In this document: positions 10,143-23,200 of the stretch, piece by piece
Layout of the letters: every line of letters starts with the position of its first letter
Position numbering within the stretch: the first letter of the stretch is position 1
Source: Atherinomorus stipes
Taxonomy: Eukaryota > Chordata > Actinopteri > Atheriniformes > Atherinidae
NCBI GenBank assembly: GCA_023101725.1
Contig: JALJCO010001417.1
Coordinates: 29,912 to 93,911 of the forward strand
DNA length: 64,000 bases
Direction: 5' to 3'
Program-made: the position numbers and the translations under genes
Notes under the pieces: model-generated
What the model saw: only the letters and a program-made list of their open reading frames with translations
Told to the model about the DNA's origin: nothing
Databases searched by the model: none

Positions 10143-12487
10143 TGGCCTATATATAACAGCTGTGCCAGTGTATGGCTAACACAAAACAAAGTGTTTTTAT
10201 CTGACCAAGTAACTTATTATCTAGCTGCATCGATTAGAAGTATTCTGCTGAAGTGCAGCTTCACGTGCCACACGATGTGACTAATTCACAATAATGCATT
10301 TCTGTTTCATGATTTGCTTATGCTTGTATGAGCTAGATGTGCAAGAATAATTTGTTACAAATGAGATATTGAAATAAAGAGGACACAAAGCATTGTTTAG
10401 AAATGTTTCAACATGATATCATTCCTTCATTTCAGCTGTTTAATCTATCATTGTCTGATAAAAAAAGGTAATAAAGCAGACACAACTTAGGAACAGACTC
10501 AGGATGGTCAGAAAAAGTTGTCTTTGCTGACAATACAGTTACTTGTTGAACAGTTTAATGAATTTATTGCCCCAAAATATCTTAAGGTTCAAAAGTCAGT
10601 CTATTAGGCTGCGGCTGATTAATTTAACTCTTCCAACTAAGCAAGTGAAACATTAATAGACATTTTATTAAGCTGTAGCAGTATAATACAGTTCAGTTAT
10701 AATTTACAATGCTTACAAAGAAGTCAACAATAACAACATAACAATTAACATATGTCACCGCATTTTGGAAAACAGCAGGAAAAGGCTCAGATTTGGTGAA
10801 AAAATTTAGTGTAATATAAATGTAGTAGAGACTACAAACTGATATACTTATTCACTAAACTAGTGCGAGAACAGGACAAAAAAAAAAAAAAAAAAAATCA
10901 CCAATACATCAATTTCTTTATTTGTTTGACCATAGCCAGTGTTTTCTGTTTTACTGCAGTTTTGTGAAATATTCTCCCTTTTTCTTGGTTTGGCTTGTGT
11001 TTTGTCCAGTGCTCTGTTTTTTAGCCCATACCACAGCACCTAATTGAAAAACACAGAATAGAAGCTAAGATTTAACAATACCCTTTGTTTTCAACATGTG
11101 TGCAATGAAATTAGTTCTTTGTTTGCTATTGAGAGCTTATCATTTAGTTAGTTATTCGAAATGGGACCAACACTTTATAGGAGATGATGAAAGGTTTGGG
11201 TTTAGGTCAAGGTTAAATTATTTGAATGAATTTCATGTTTTATGTGGTTATTGTGCTACCCCATAAGCAGTCCTGTTTGTAACTATTGTGTGATTCAGTT
11301 TATTTGCTGTTGCCAAAGTTACTCACAAACAAAACAAGAGTCATTTTGAGTTTGCTGGCCTTCAACAAAAGCAGCATCAACCTCTAACTCAAGGTCAGTG
11401 AAATACCATCAAGTTCATTGTGAGCTGAAGGCTGCATATCTCTGCACGAAGAGTGCCCTGATACAGGCATTTGCAATGTTTTGCTGAGGGAACAAAACAT
11501 GCTTTGTGACTTGCAAAGCTGTGCAAACACCCTATTTTATTTTCAGGAAGACAGTCCTGATGGCTTTTCTGTAAATCATCACCTCAAAGCAGTGAGACCA
11601 GCTCTTTTTGATTTATGTCTGTGCTGTGTTTCTGGTCACTTTCAAGGACACCTGTTCACACTGTCGTGTCGTGACGGGGCCAAATGTGTTCTTATGATAA
11701 AGATAAGGGGAAGTTCTGAAAGAGATATGACGTATAGGCTGTCAGTCTAGAATGAATACATCTTGTTAAATGTGTTTAAACTTGATCTCAGTGAACTCTG
11801 TCACATTATGCACTTTACTGGATGGATATTTTACTGGATGCTGTCAGTTTAACAAGTTCATCACTGCTTTATTGTTGTAAAACAATCAGGTTTCAAGTTT
11901 AAGTTAACTATTAAACTTCTTTTTTTCATTCTTCAACCATTTCATTGTTTGATTTTAAAATACCCATATACGGTAAGCTAAAGGCACTAATACTGTACCT
12001 GATTTTACAAGTAAAACTAATAAAACACTGATTAACTACTGTTACAATTAAACATCTGCATATGGGTGTTCAAACTTATTCCATACTATTTCTCTACTTT
12101 TCTCGTCCAGGTTTGTGCCCAGTACATCATCTCTCTCACCAGAGACCCCAAGCCCACTGGTTGACTATTTCACCCATCTCAATCCAGACACCCTTCAACT
12201 ATTTTTTAACTATCACCCTCAACAATCATCAAGTAACCCCAAATAGTAGAAAGTTTTCAGCTGCGAGGATGGCACCATTCCAAAGTGGCTTTCATACAGT
12301 GAGGAACTGTTTTGCTTCGTTTGCATGGCATTTGCCAAGTCCACTGACTAAAGTCAATTCATTACAGGAATGACAGATTGGAAGCATTATGAGCAGTAGG
12401 GCTGCAATGCTATATCACAAATGTCCCACAGCTGTTGAAATGTCAAATAATTAAAGATAATAATAGATAAAGAATTTTTTAAAAGTT
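10143..12487. other. No gene seen; AT-rich intergenic sequence
   Basis: Open frames are short, lack splice-bounded conserved motifs and resemble no family I know. An A run of about 19 bases lies near 10879-10897. Confidence 0.6.
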
Positions 12488-12491
12488 TTAA

Positions 12492-13101
12492 AGGCCTCCT
12501 TCCACAGAAAACCCGTTTAACTTGCTCCATCTGAAATACGGAGGGTTTCCCCTTGTTTACTTACACATGCTGACTTGCTAGCGTTGCATTCCCCCCAGTC
12601 GGCTGTGCTTTCTCATCAGAGAAACAATACGGAGAAAAGAGCGAATCGGGAACAGCCTTGCACTTCTACGTCACATTGCAAATAGCGTATCCCACGTGGG
12701 GTTTCTATCTGTCCATTGGAAGGCAGGTAACCCTCCACTACACACTAGAAGTAGCCTAAAGACAGCACAACTGTAGCTTCGGAGTTGAGAAGCTAATTAG
12801 CTAACTGTTTGTTAGCATGGCGGAACAAACTTGTTTGTCGGCTCCATTTCCTGTCTGTAACGAAAAAAGAGCGGAGGGCGGAGCTTCCTTCACACACTGA
12901 TGGGAGCCAGCCAATCAGACGGAAATTCATGAGAAGGACCCGGAAAAGCCTGCCGTTGGACCACAAGCCTCTCTTCTAGTATACAAATACAGCTGGATAC
13001 AAAGCACCCAGAAGGTTTTTGTAAACAGAAACGATGCAGAATGGATTCAATAATAATGGAGAACACAGAAATATTAGTGAAATGACCACGGAAGTACAAC
13101 T
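12492..13101. mobile_element. TTAA-flanked MITE, about 610 bp
   Basis: TTAA occurs at 12488-12491 and 13102-13105. The termini AGGCCTCCTTCCACAG and AGTTGTACTTCCGTGG (right, reverse complement) match only partly (9 of 16). The interior is richer in GC than its surroundings and has no transposase. Called from the TTAA flanks and its resemblance to a common fish dispersed repeat. Confidence 0.5.
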
Positions 13102-13105
13102 TTAA

Positions 13106-13996
13106 ATAGCTTTGTTTTATCAAAACGCTGTGAGGACCAATGCTCCATAACCGAATCAAAGCACAGAAATAAACATTCTACAATGTATGGCAAAAAACTG
13201 CGTTGTTTGGTGGGGAGGGTGCATAAAAAAAGAGGCTTTGTTATTTTCTTAAATTGACATGAAAACAATTAGAAAAATGATCAACATGAAATCCACACAA
13301 AAACTGTAAACAAAACTAGTTTCATACATACTATTCTCTGTACTTTAACAGTATAAACTATGTTAAGGTCAGCAACAAAATGACACACCTACAGTCATAA
13401 CAACATATCACCTCAGATGCTCTACAATTGTTAAATATCAAATAAACAAAAAATGTTTCAAACGGTTTTGTCAAAGTCCTGTCAGGGCAATTTTTCCATA
13501 AATCAAAATAAAATTGAGAAATCTTGATAATATATAGTGAAAAAAGAGATATTTATGTTGCTTCAAGTGACCTGAGATATGAACATAACTAATTAACTAT
13601 GAAATCTCAATAAAAACTGTAACCAAGACTTATTTTAAATGCAACATTCTCTGTGTACTGTGTAAATTATATGAAAGTCAATTCACAATGGGATGTGTGT
13701 GATTCTTCCCGGCCCAGGGGCGGACTGGGACAAAAATTCAGGCCGGGAATTTGATACCATCCCAGGCCACCTCCACCAAAGTTAACGCAAAACACGAAGA
13801 GTGAATTAGGCTGGCGCCTACTGATGTGAAACTGTAAAATAATAAAACAAAGTCTCCACATCTGGCCACACACAGCATTTTGTTTCTTTCCCTTACAAAA
13901 TAAACATTTGTTGTGCTGCAACAACCTGCATGCAAATCACATAAACTTAATCAACTACAAAGGCCAACAAGAGGGGAGAAAGTGTCACAATTAATT

Positions 13997-14000
<4 letters not shown>
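13106..14000. other. No gene seen; possible hAT terminus near 13716
   Basis: AT-rich. At 13716 the text CAGGGGCGGACTGGGA resembles a hAT-type terminus, but no inverted partner or 8-bp duplication was found. Confidence 0.35.
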
Positions 14001-14031
<31 letters not shown>

Positions 14032-14050
14032 AATAATTGTATTTTTAAGG

Positions 14051-14097
<47 letters not shown>

Positions 14098-14122
14098 AAA
14101 AAAAATAAAAAAAAAAAAAAAA
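14001..14122. repeat. Poly-A tracts (29 and 45 A)
   Basis: 29 consecutive A at 14001-14029 and 45 at 14051-14095, followed by an A-rich tail. Frames here are only Lys or Phe repeats. Confidence 0.95.
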
Positions 14123-14208
14123 AGTAAAGAAAGGATAAAGAAATAATAAGTAAATAGATAGAATACAACATCGGAGGCAAGATTGGGGGTGAATATGGAT
14201 TTTGGATT

Positions 14209-14230
14209 GGGGGGGGGGGGGGGGGGGGGG
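14209..14230. repeat. Poly-G run of 22
   Basis: 22 consecutive G, about 90 bp after the poly-A tracts. An equal-length G run occurs at 37017-37038. Confidence 0.95.
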
Positions 14231-16937
14231 AAGGAGGGACAGGGATACAGGATTAAACTTACGCTTACATGCTCGTGCTTGAACAGCGTCCTTCCTTCCA
14301 TCCCCCTCCTGTCCTGGGGCCGGTAGTGAAAATAAGTGGGTCCTGGAAATAATAAAAAGAAGGGGGGGGGGAATAAGAAAAAATTAAGCACATGCATAAT
14401 TAGCCATATTGTAAATCAAATAAAATTACATCATCATCCACCTAAACTTGATACTCAGTCTATTTATAATCTAACAGGTTATTCTATTAATTATTCTAAA
14501 ACTATCAACAGTATGTTGGTTTGTACTTAAATTGTACCTGAAGGTTCTTGCTGTGATTCCTCACTGCTGCTGCTGTCCACCACTGCCATAACCGCAGGAG
14601 CTCTTGCAGCACTAGCGTTGCTGACAGTACTGGTACCGCTCCCTTCTCCATCTTTGTTAAAAATTAAATAAATAAATAAATCCAAAAGCCACCCATGAGG
14701 TGGCTATATTGGTCACTGATTTATTTTTGTTTTGTTTTATTATGATCTGTTGTGCACTGATGAGGCCATGTGAATGTTAAGACCGAATATCAACGTCCCT
14801 GTTCATGGGCTCTGTTTCTTTGTTCAAAAATGGTTGAATCAGCAGCTTATAATTCTACAGGTTATCCTTCTATGTAGTTCATATTCTTCAATTAGAGCAC
14901 ATCAAGTGAACAGCTTCCCCCCTCCCCCAGCTGATACACCAGCTTGAGCTGCACTAGCATGCCTGACTGCATTCCTAAACATGTTGAGGTAGGTTGAGTA
15001 GGTCCTGCCTTTCCATCAGGATCAGGTAGACCCACACCCTTTTATTTGCTGCTGATCTTTTTTCTCCTCAGGAGAAAAGCTCTTTGCTGCGACCATGAGA
15101 GGTTACATCTCTTATAACGGAGGGAGAAAACACTTCCTGGTCTGTCGCTTAGCAACTCATGCCGGACGTGCTTGCTGCCACTGTGCTCTGTCGCCGGTTC
15201 TGTGCCCTACCCCACCGTGAGCGCAGTGAAAAACGCGTCCTATTGAGGAGAGACCCCCCCGTGCTGTTGAAAAGTTTGTTTTAAAAAAAATGTTTGTCAT
15301 TTGAATTTTATCATTGTTGTTTTTTTTTTAGTTTTACTTAGATGTGCAGTACTTAAGAAACATTTTATTTGTAAAATGTGCTATATAAATGATATGGATT
15401 GGACTGCTGACTTCCCGTTTCTTTTTCTATACCATTCCACCAAACTTTGGCACTTATGACCTACACTGTTTGAGCCACTTCAACCATCCAGATATTAAAA
15501 CTTTCAACTCATTCAGGAGGTTCCTGCTATGACTTTTAACTTTTCTACTTTTTGAGTTATTTAGAATTTTGTAAAAGTCTAAATCCAGTCATTTGATTGG
15601 ACAAGTATGCAGTGTCCATTTCCTTCAACCCGCGACTTTATTAAAATCTAGACTACTATATATGGTCATTTGACAGTGTTTCTGAATGCAAATGAGCAAA
15701 ACATGCATGAGCATGGTAATTAGAACAGGTGGGATTGATCATCAGAAAGCACTCACAGCTGTGCATGTTTGATAAATCAGAATTTTTTTGTACTTAAGCA
15801 CATTCTAAATTTTAATCCTACGCACAAATTTAGAAACTTTTCTACAGTTGATAAATGAGGCCCCAGAGATTCAGTTGGGCACAGAAATCTTTCAGTTTAT
15901 ATTTACTGGAAAATGCTCTGATATAATATTAACCCAGGTTATAATGATGTGTGAGCCACTGTGCTCAAATAAAAGATAACTGCCAGATGTAAAGGCATGC
16001 ACAACATGAAATCAAAGCAACAAACATAAAAACAGAACAGCATGAGTTCTTGTTCAGGTTCATTATAATTTCAGCAGTCAGAGTAAGAGTTGTAAAAACT
16101 AAAGAACTGCTTTGTTATTGCTTCTGCTTGAACTGTACAACATGGGCTCAGATTTTGTGTGACAGATTTTTTTTTAACTTAATAATGACTTGAAGACTTC
16201 TGAACTATTGAAGACAAAGAAAGGTCACATGCCTTTCTTTTAATGCTTCGCCCATACCTAGCAGTAATATCAGTGAATATAGTGTATGTGTGCTGTCTCA
16301 CATGTGTGCCTTCAGAGCTGGACAAGTGTCTCTTGCAATTAGGCTTATTTACAATTATGAAGATAGCTGCAATACCTTGTAAAGAAAATTGGTCTTGGAA
16401 TTAATTGTTTTAATAAGTGCTGTGCCTTGGTAACAAGCCAGACAACAAAAAAGAGTTAATGAGCTCTTTGAATAACAAGCCACCTGCTTGTTATGCAGTG
16501 AAACTCTGGCATTATGATTTGTCTGCAGCTATGGCAAAACTCTTACCTAATTACAAACTGTAGAGTCAGTCCCGACTTGGTGCTCTACTTCCTTAGTGAA
16601 CCTTAACTTACTTGGTGCCAATTATTGGTTCCAATACCAGTATTTCTTTCAGTGGAAACACACGGATTATAATGTTTGACTGTATATCTTACACAACCTA
16701 AAGGCTAAAAGTGTCATCCCTTCCTGTGCAGGTTCAGATCTTTGTTTTGACAGACTTGTATCTTGAAGGCTGTTAATTAGTTAACCACTGAGAGTCAGTG
16801 AGGCATGTGGTGATGCTTGATTATTACAAGACAGCATTATCTCATTTATTTGAGCTGAGGGTTATTAATTTTGCATCATCATTAAAACCACTTACCTAAA
16901 AACAACATTAAACCAACAAAAATGTTAGATTTTTTGA
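14231..16937. other. No gene seen
   Basis: Mixed AT-rich intergenic sequence. A 114-nt minus-strand open segment at 14538-14651 is bordered by splice-like AG and GT; see findings. Nothing else is supported. Confidence 0.55.
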
Positions 16938-17295
16938 TGTCATGTCATTTTCTGTACTGCTTATCCAGTTCATGGTTGCTGGAGCCTATCCCAGCTATTA
17001 TCAAGCGAGAGGTGGGGTACACCCTGGAAAGGTCGCCAGTCTGCCGCAGGGCCAACACAGACTCACATTCATTCCTAGGAACAATTTAGAGTGATCAATT
17101 AACCTAACATGCATGTCTTTGGACGGTGGGAGGAAGCCGGAGTACCCGAAGAGAACCCATGAATACACAGGAAGAACATGCAAACTCCACACAGGAAGGC
17201 CACAGTTGTTCGAACCCCCTCCCCAGCTGGGAATCTAACCAGTGACCTTCTTACTGTGAGACTGCGGTGCTAACCACCACGCCACCGTGCAGCAT
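16938..17295 (-). repeat. tRNA-derived SINE, family A, copy 1
   Basis: Read on the minus strand, it begins GCACGGTGGCGTGGTGG with TGGTTAGCACCG (A-box-like) and GGTTAGATTCCCA (B-box-like). It continues into a body with GTGTGGAGTTTGCATGTTCT and CCAAAGACATGCATGTTAGG, a very common teleost dispersed repeat. A second copy in the same orientation lies at 29148-29537. Pol III transcribes the source elements; no coding capacity. Confidence 0.75.
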
Positions 17296-20114
17296 CGTCT
17301 TAGATATTCAAGATATTTTTTCACCTTTGTATCCTTTTTAACTGGTTTGATGGCATCATCTGTTTATATTTACTGTAAGTGTTTCACTTCTTACATCATA
17401 TTCCAAAATTCTGTCAGCATTTATTTACTTTAGTGTCATGGATATAACTGCAAAGCAGTAAACAAACAACTGTGAGCATCTCTTGTGAGCATCTCTGTTT
17501 GCTCGTTTAGATTTTAAGTCAAACAAAACAACAGGTTTCAATAAACTGAAGCAGATGATTAATCATATCTTCGTAAAAAGATGGCTAACCCTGCAGCTTT
17601 ATTCACTAAAATGAATGACGACAGAAGCTGAACTGAAACTGACAAATCAGTTGTTTCTTGTAATTATGTCAACTGTCAAAATGAAATTTAATGAGTACCA
17701 TGTATAGACCTGTATAACTGTCTGAATACTAAGATGTTTATGCCTGAAATGAAACAATAATGAAAGTTTTATAAGACACACCAGCAGAAAAGGAAATGGT
17801 AAGTGGGTAGGCTAGTTTATAATGAGAGTAAGATCAGATTAGAGTTCTCATCACACAGTGATTGTACTATAATCCAGCAAATCAGACTTTGGTTTGGCTG
17901 TTATTTTTTTTGATTTGCCTCTCTGACTGCCGTTCCTACTCCTCAAAGTCCATCTCTGCTATACAAACCGAACAGTGAAGTGCGTTATTGTGATAGCGCA
18001 ACTTTGACCAGACTGAAAATAGCATCAACCTTTTAAAACCTGACGCCCCCCAGTTAGGAGAGTTTGAAAACAGATGGTACCAAAATTGTAATTTTGGAAT
18101 CCTCACCAGAGTTGTTTGCACTAAAACCTGTCTATTTCTGTTCTGCTTCACTTTGATCATTATTGTCCTCTGCAGAAATCATGTTCACATATTGTACTAT
18201 GATTTGATCGATGTTTGTCACTGCAGCTGCATCATTCCAAAGAGATATTCATAGTCATCCTGAAAGTATTTGTCTTTTTTCAGTGCGTCTGAAACTGAAA
18301 TTACTTTCATTGGTGCCATTGTCATTCATACTTAACTGGTAACACATATACTGATATTTACATATCTTCATAAAGATGTACCCATACTAATACCAGTACT
18401 GGGTATTGGTCTGATACTATGTGCATGTGCTTGTACTCAGTGCTCATAAAAGTGTTTTGAAACTACGGAACCTGATATTTATGTGAAAAAAACCCACGTC
18501 AAAATTAACATGTTAAAGCAAAGATATTTTTTTTGTGGAATCGACATATACATTTTTTTAATGCATTAACACATGAACCACAAAGTTATTACTCACACCA
18601 AAAGTACAAATTTGACATAATCTCAGCCAGAAAAGCTGATTTTGGGCATATACAGTAGGTGCTTAGTCACAGCAGTGAACCAAATCCACCAAAAAAAGAG
18701 CACTTTATCTTCTTTATCTATGAAGATTCTGACAAGTTTCAAGTCTTACATTTAGAGGATTGCCGCAGGATGAGCTTTATGTTACACAATTATCCACTCA
18801 GTCCTTGCATCTGACATTCTGGTTCACACTCCTTACCTGTAACTGTATTGGGATTTATTAGTATTCATATTGTTACTCAGTAGCAAGCAATCAAGTTTAT
18901 TTGTACAGCACATTTGATGTACAAGACCATTCAAAGTGTTTTACATAAAACATTAAAGCATTACGGGTGGGAAAAAGTATTGGCGGTCGTGGCAAGTACT
19001 CAAATGCAATTACTTGTACTCTGGAAAAAAAAAAGTGCTATTGGTGCATCCTACTTCCAATGTTCCCTTTACAATGACTCCAAAAGTAGTAATATAGACA
19101 TTGGGGTTAGAGATAAATTTCATTATGAGTAGGAAATTTGCAAGTAAAGATCTAAAAAAAAAAGCAGAAGGCTCAAAGGGTTAAATTGATTATTGCGTAT
19201 CTAAACAAAAACCCAAGGCCAAAAACAAGCATTTTTGTGAACCACTGATCAGCAACTGGTTCTAGAAAAAGCTCTAACACCAATATTCACCACTGGTAAA
19301 AGTCTGACAGAGTTTTAAAGATTTTAATGAAGGTCACATGAATAGATTCAGGGCTTTTTATTTAGTATTCTATTCAGAAGAGGTCATGAAACATTCAGAA
19401 CTGCAGTCTTGGATATGCAGAACCATTTAGCTCAAAACATATCATAACAGTATTATATAAAGCTGACATAGCAACCACATTTTCCAAAGTATACACACTT
19501 CAGAAAAATAGCAAAACCAGCACCTTGTTTTTTTCAGACTGCCTGACAAACAGGGTAACTTAGCTTTGTCTGTTAGGACATCTGAAGGAAATATGTGGAG
19601 GTTTTATTTCCTATTTCTTCTCTTTATCTTAATTATATTTATGCCATACATTTCCCTTTTGCAACTGGAAACAGTGGAAATCAATCATAACAGTGACGTT
19701 TCTAGCAAGAAAACTTAAACATTATTAAACAAACGGCTTCTGGTAAATGCTGTATTGTAATTATGTAACACACAGCAGCCATACTTTTGACATACACACA
19801 CTGCTTTCTGTGGAGGTGTGGTTAAAGTCAGTGTCACAACCTGAACTTACTGTGCCCTCTGTTGGCAATTTCAGGTGTCAAGGTCAACAATTGTGTTTTT
19901 GTAGCTGCAGCTGTTGTTGGAAAACAAGGGAATTATCTGCAAACCACTGAAACACAGGCTGTGAAATGAAAGGGGATAAGAAAAATTATTAGTTTTTATC
20001 ATCTTTCGAGGTACAAACAAAAACAAAATTTTTGCTGAAAATAATTGCTTACTCAGGGAAAGATGGATTGTTTTGTTTCATTACACTGAAATGTTTATAA
20101 GAGAGCCATGCTTT
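17296..20114. other. No gene seen
   Basis: AT-rich intergenic sequence without conserved coding. The segment near 18892-18965 (CAAGTTTATTTGTACAGCAC) resembles a common fish LINE or SINE 3' tail. Confidence 0.5.
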
Positions 20115-20290
20115 AATAATGATAATAATAATAAAACAACAACAAAAACAACAATAATAATAATATGCTTTATTAATCCCACTTCGGAAATTCATTCTCT
20201 GCATTTAACCCATATCAAATTTAACCTGAGAACAGTGGGCCAACTACAGCGCCGGAGCTGTTGATGGGGGTTAAGGACCTTGCTTTTAGC
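20115..20290 (-). repeat. SINE family B fragment with (AAT)n tail
   Basis: On the minus strand it reads AAGGTCCTTAACCCC through CTCAGGTTAAA and GGGATTAATAAAG, followed by an AAT/ATT-rich microsatellite (20115-20165 on +). It is the same family as the + strand copy at about 28640-28892, truncated at the 5' side. Confidence 0.7.
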
Positions 20291-23200
20291 CTGTATTAAT
20301 AACTTATGAGAGATCAATGATGATACAGTATATAAATAAATATATGAGTTACAGAAACATTTATGCAAAACCTGTCTCCCAGTCTGATTAGCATATACAG
20401 TACATAGCTACAGCCATATAATGGAGGAGGCATGATAAGAATAAAGACAATTGACAGCTTGAAAGCCACAGTAAAGAGCTATTATTGTTCTGTTTACAGT
20501 TTGAGGTTTAGAATTAGTATGCATTTTGTGCATTCATATTATCTCTTTGTATATTCTTATGCTGAACAAGGTTCATTAGGTTGCTGAGGAGCCTTCAGAA
20601 GACATGCTGATTTGATAGCAAGTACTCAAAGCACAGAATCAAAAGTGTGAAGCCACATCTTCAAGACAGGCCTATTTATTTTTATAGGAAAATTACTAAA
20701 TGGAAAATATGAGTTTTATAATAGACTTGCAGACCTCACTCAAAAGTAATAATCAGCAAAGTTATTACATTTTGGAAAATCGTATGCTGGATTAGTGAAT
20801 CAACATTAAGATTAAGTTGTATTTTAGCTTCAGGGTCTCACCAATCACAAAACAAGCAGAAAAGAAAAAGAAATAAGTCAGAAGGGGAATTTAGTTTCAG
20901 TACAACCAAGCAAATTCTCACAATAAAAAATAATAACAATGGACATGTGGTTTATGTTAACAACAGCTACTAGTATTTTTATGCTCTGTTCCCTCAGAGG
21001 TTGCACTATATTCACAGAAAAGGGTGTTCTTGTTCTGCCAGCTTTGTTCACTTTGCATTTTCATGCTGATTAGAGGAAGCTGTATAAGTGTATGCTTTCA
21101 AATAGCTCGATGGATGGTGGAATCAGGGGTGAGAGGGAAAACATTGGTCTCTAGAGAGAGTGTGTTTCACCTTGAAAAGATGATTTTATGGCATGCCCTT
21201 TGAGAAAGCACCAAATTGTAGGTGAGGGTGACCTCATACTCATCACAGAAAATGCACATCATTAGATCACACAATAAGGCCAAAAACCTTCTGCACATCT
21301 CTTTAGACAATAAAAGTATGAGAAGAAAATGAATTTGAAGTAAAGGCAATTTATTGTTTAAAATGGAAACCAAATTATTGACAGAGGAGATTAGTGGACT
21401 TGAGTGTTTGGGATGGTGCTGGCAGGGTCATACAGGGTGGGCTCAACGAACGTACAGCCAGACGCTGGATTGATTTTTTTTAAGTGTTTTATTTCAAGTA
21501 AAGTTCTCAAAATAATTAGGTATTAGACATTAATCAGAAGCAAATCTAAGATGTGGAGATGAAAAGCATTTAGAAATATAACAACCTTACAAAGACGAAA
21601 GAGGTACTGTCAGGGCCTGACAGACACGGACAACTCAACTCAACTTTATTTATAGAGCCATTTAAAACAAGCACAGTTGACCACAACATCATAACAAACT
21701 ATCAACAGAGCAGTCTGGTGAATTATGTATGAGCAGATGCTTCCAAATTGATTGATGCTTGTGTTACCTTTGCTGTCAGAATGAAAGAACAACCAGTCCA
21801 ATACTGTATCAGCTGAGTGCTCAATGTCAGTAAACCTTTTCCTAAACAGGATGAACAAGAAGGCCATAGGTTGTGGAGGTGCCTCTCTGATGTCACATTC
21901 AGCTATGCGGGTCACCTATTGCAAAAGTGATTCTGACATATTTACAAAGGAAAATGAAAAAGATGAGCTGCACTGTTTGAAATCATTCCCACAAAAATAG
22001 AAGAAAAATTTGTCTGTTTCATAACTGATCAGCCTCTACAAACACATTTTTGCCTGATCTTTGTTTATTGGAACACTGAGCATTTCTTGTTTTGCAAGGA
22101 CTCACAAAAACCTATTGTTGCAGATTAATGCACAGCCATTCTTTGCATTCTCTTCAGATTCGTCTCTAATTCAAGATTTTAACTGAAGTTTCAAGATGTT
22201 TATGATGAGTTGAAAGCTGCTGACATCAATCTATATCTTAAAATAACTCCCAGTCCAGATCTACATATATATCTATATGGATGGTTTAAATAGTCACATT
22301 TGTTCTTATAAATAACTCATTTTAATATCATGTTTCTTAAATTCTAATAATAAAAAAAGCACAAGATAGTCTTGTTAATAAAATTAAATGTTTGACAGTT
22401 TTTTTTTTAATCCAAGCAGATTAGTCAGTACTTACTTAATAGATTTAACCATCCTCCTTTACCAAGCTATAAGCTACTGCTCTACTAGTCAGGCCACATG
22501 GGTCTTGGACAAAAAATAGAAACCGTCAGCAGTATTTAGTTTGGGTTGTTTTCTTTGCTTTATTTTACTCCAGGAAAATTTATATAATACAATAAAACAA
22601 ACAAACTTAATTCCAAAAATGCACATAGCAACCTGACACATTTGTCATCATCACACAAAGTGTAGGTCTCCAATTAAACTGCTTACAAACATCACTTTAC
22701 CAAACAGATGGGTTTGTTAAGAATGTATTATTTAGACTGCATTCCATATACCAGCTTTAATCATGCTGTGTTGATTTATTCAATTAGAGAGGCTTTAGAG
22801 ACAAGCCTGCCATACTTTAATGAGTTTTCAAACTAAATATGTTTTGTAAGAACTGGCAATAATAACTCAAAGGTAGAACACAGATTTGATTGGGACATAA
22901 ATTACACATGTGCCTAAAGTTCCAAAAGTCCAATTTAGTATGTTTATGGTTGGCATACAGATTACAGGCGTTCTGACAAAAATGGATTGAGTGTTGGCAG
23001 GCAGGATAGACAAGTTGGCTTTGCTAAAAAAGAAGCAGGGAAGACAAAGTGAATTTTATTTGATCCTCAAAACCGAACAAAACCAGAACTTAGTCTTCAA
23101 AAAACGATCGAAAGTTTGCATTTGAAAGGAATATCTGAGCGGATGGATGACCAGGGTTGAAATGCTGCAGGCCAGTGATGGGTGATGGATCTCAGGTGAG

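Noticed and set aside
13995..14397. Minus-strand frames rich in Phe and Pro
   Set aside because: Products of the poly-A and poly-G tracts only.
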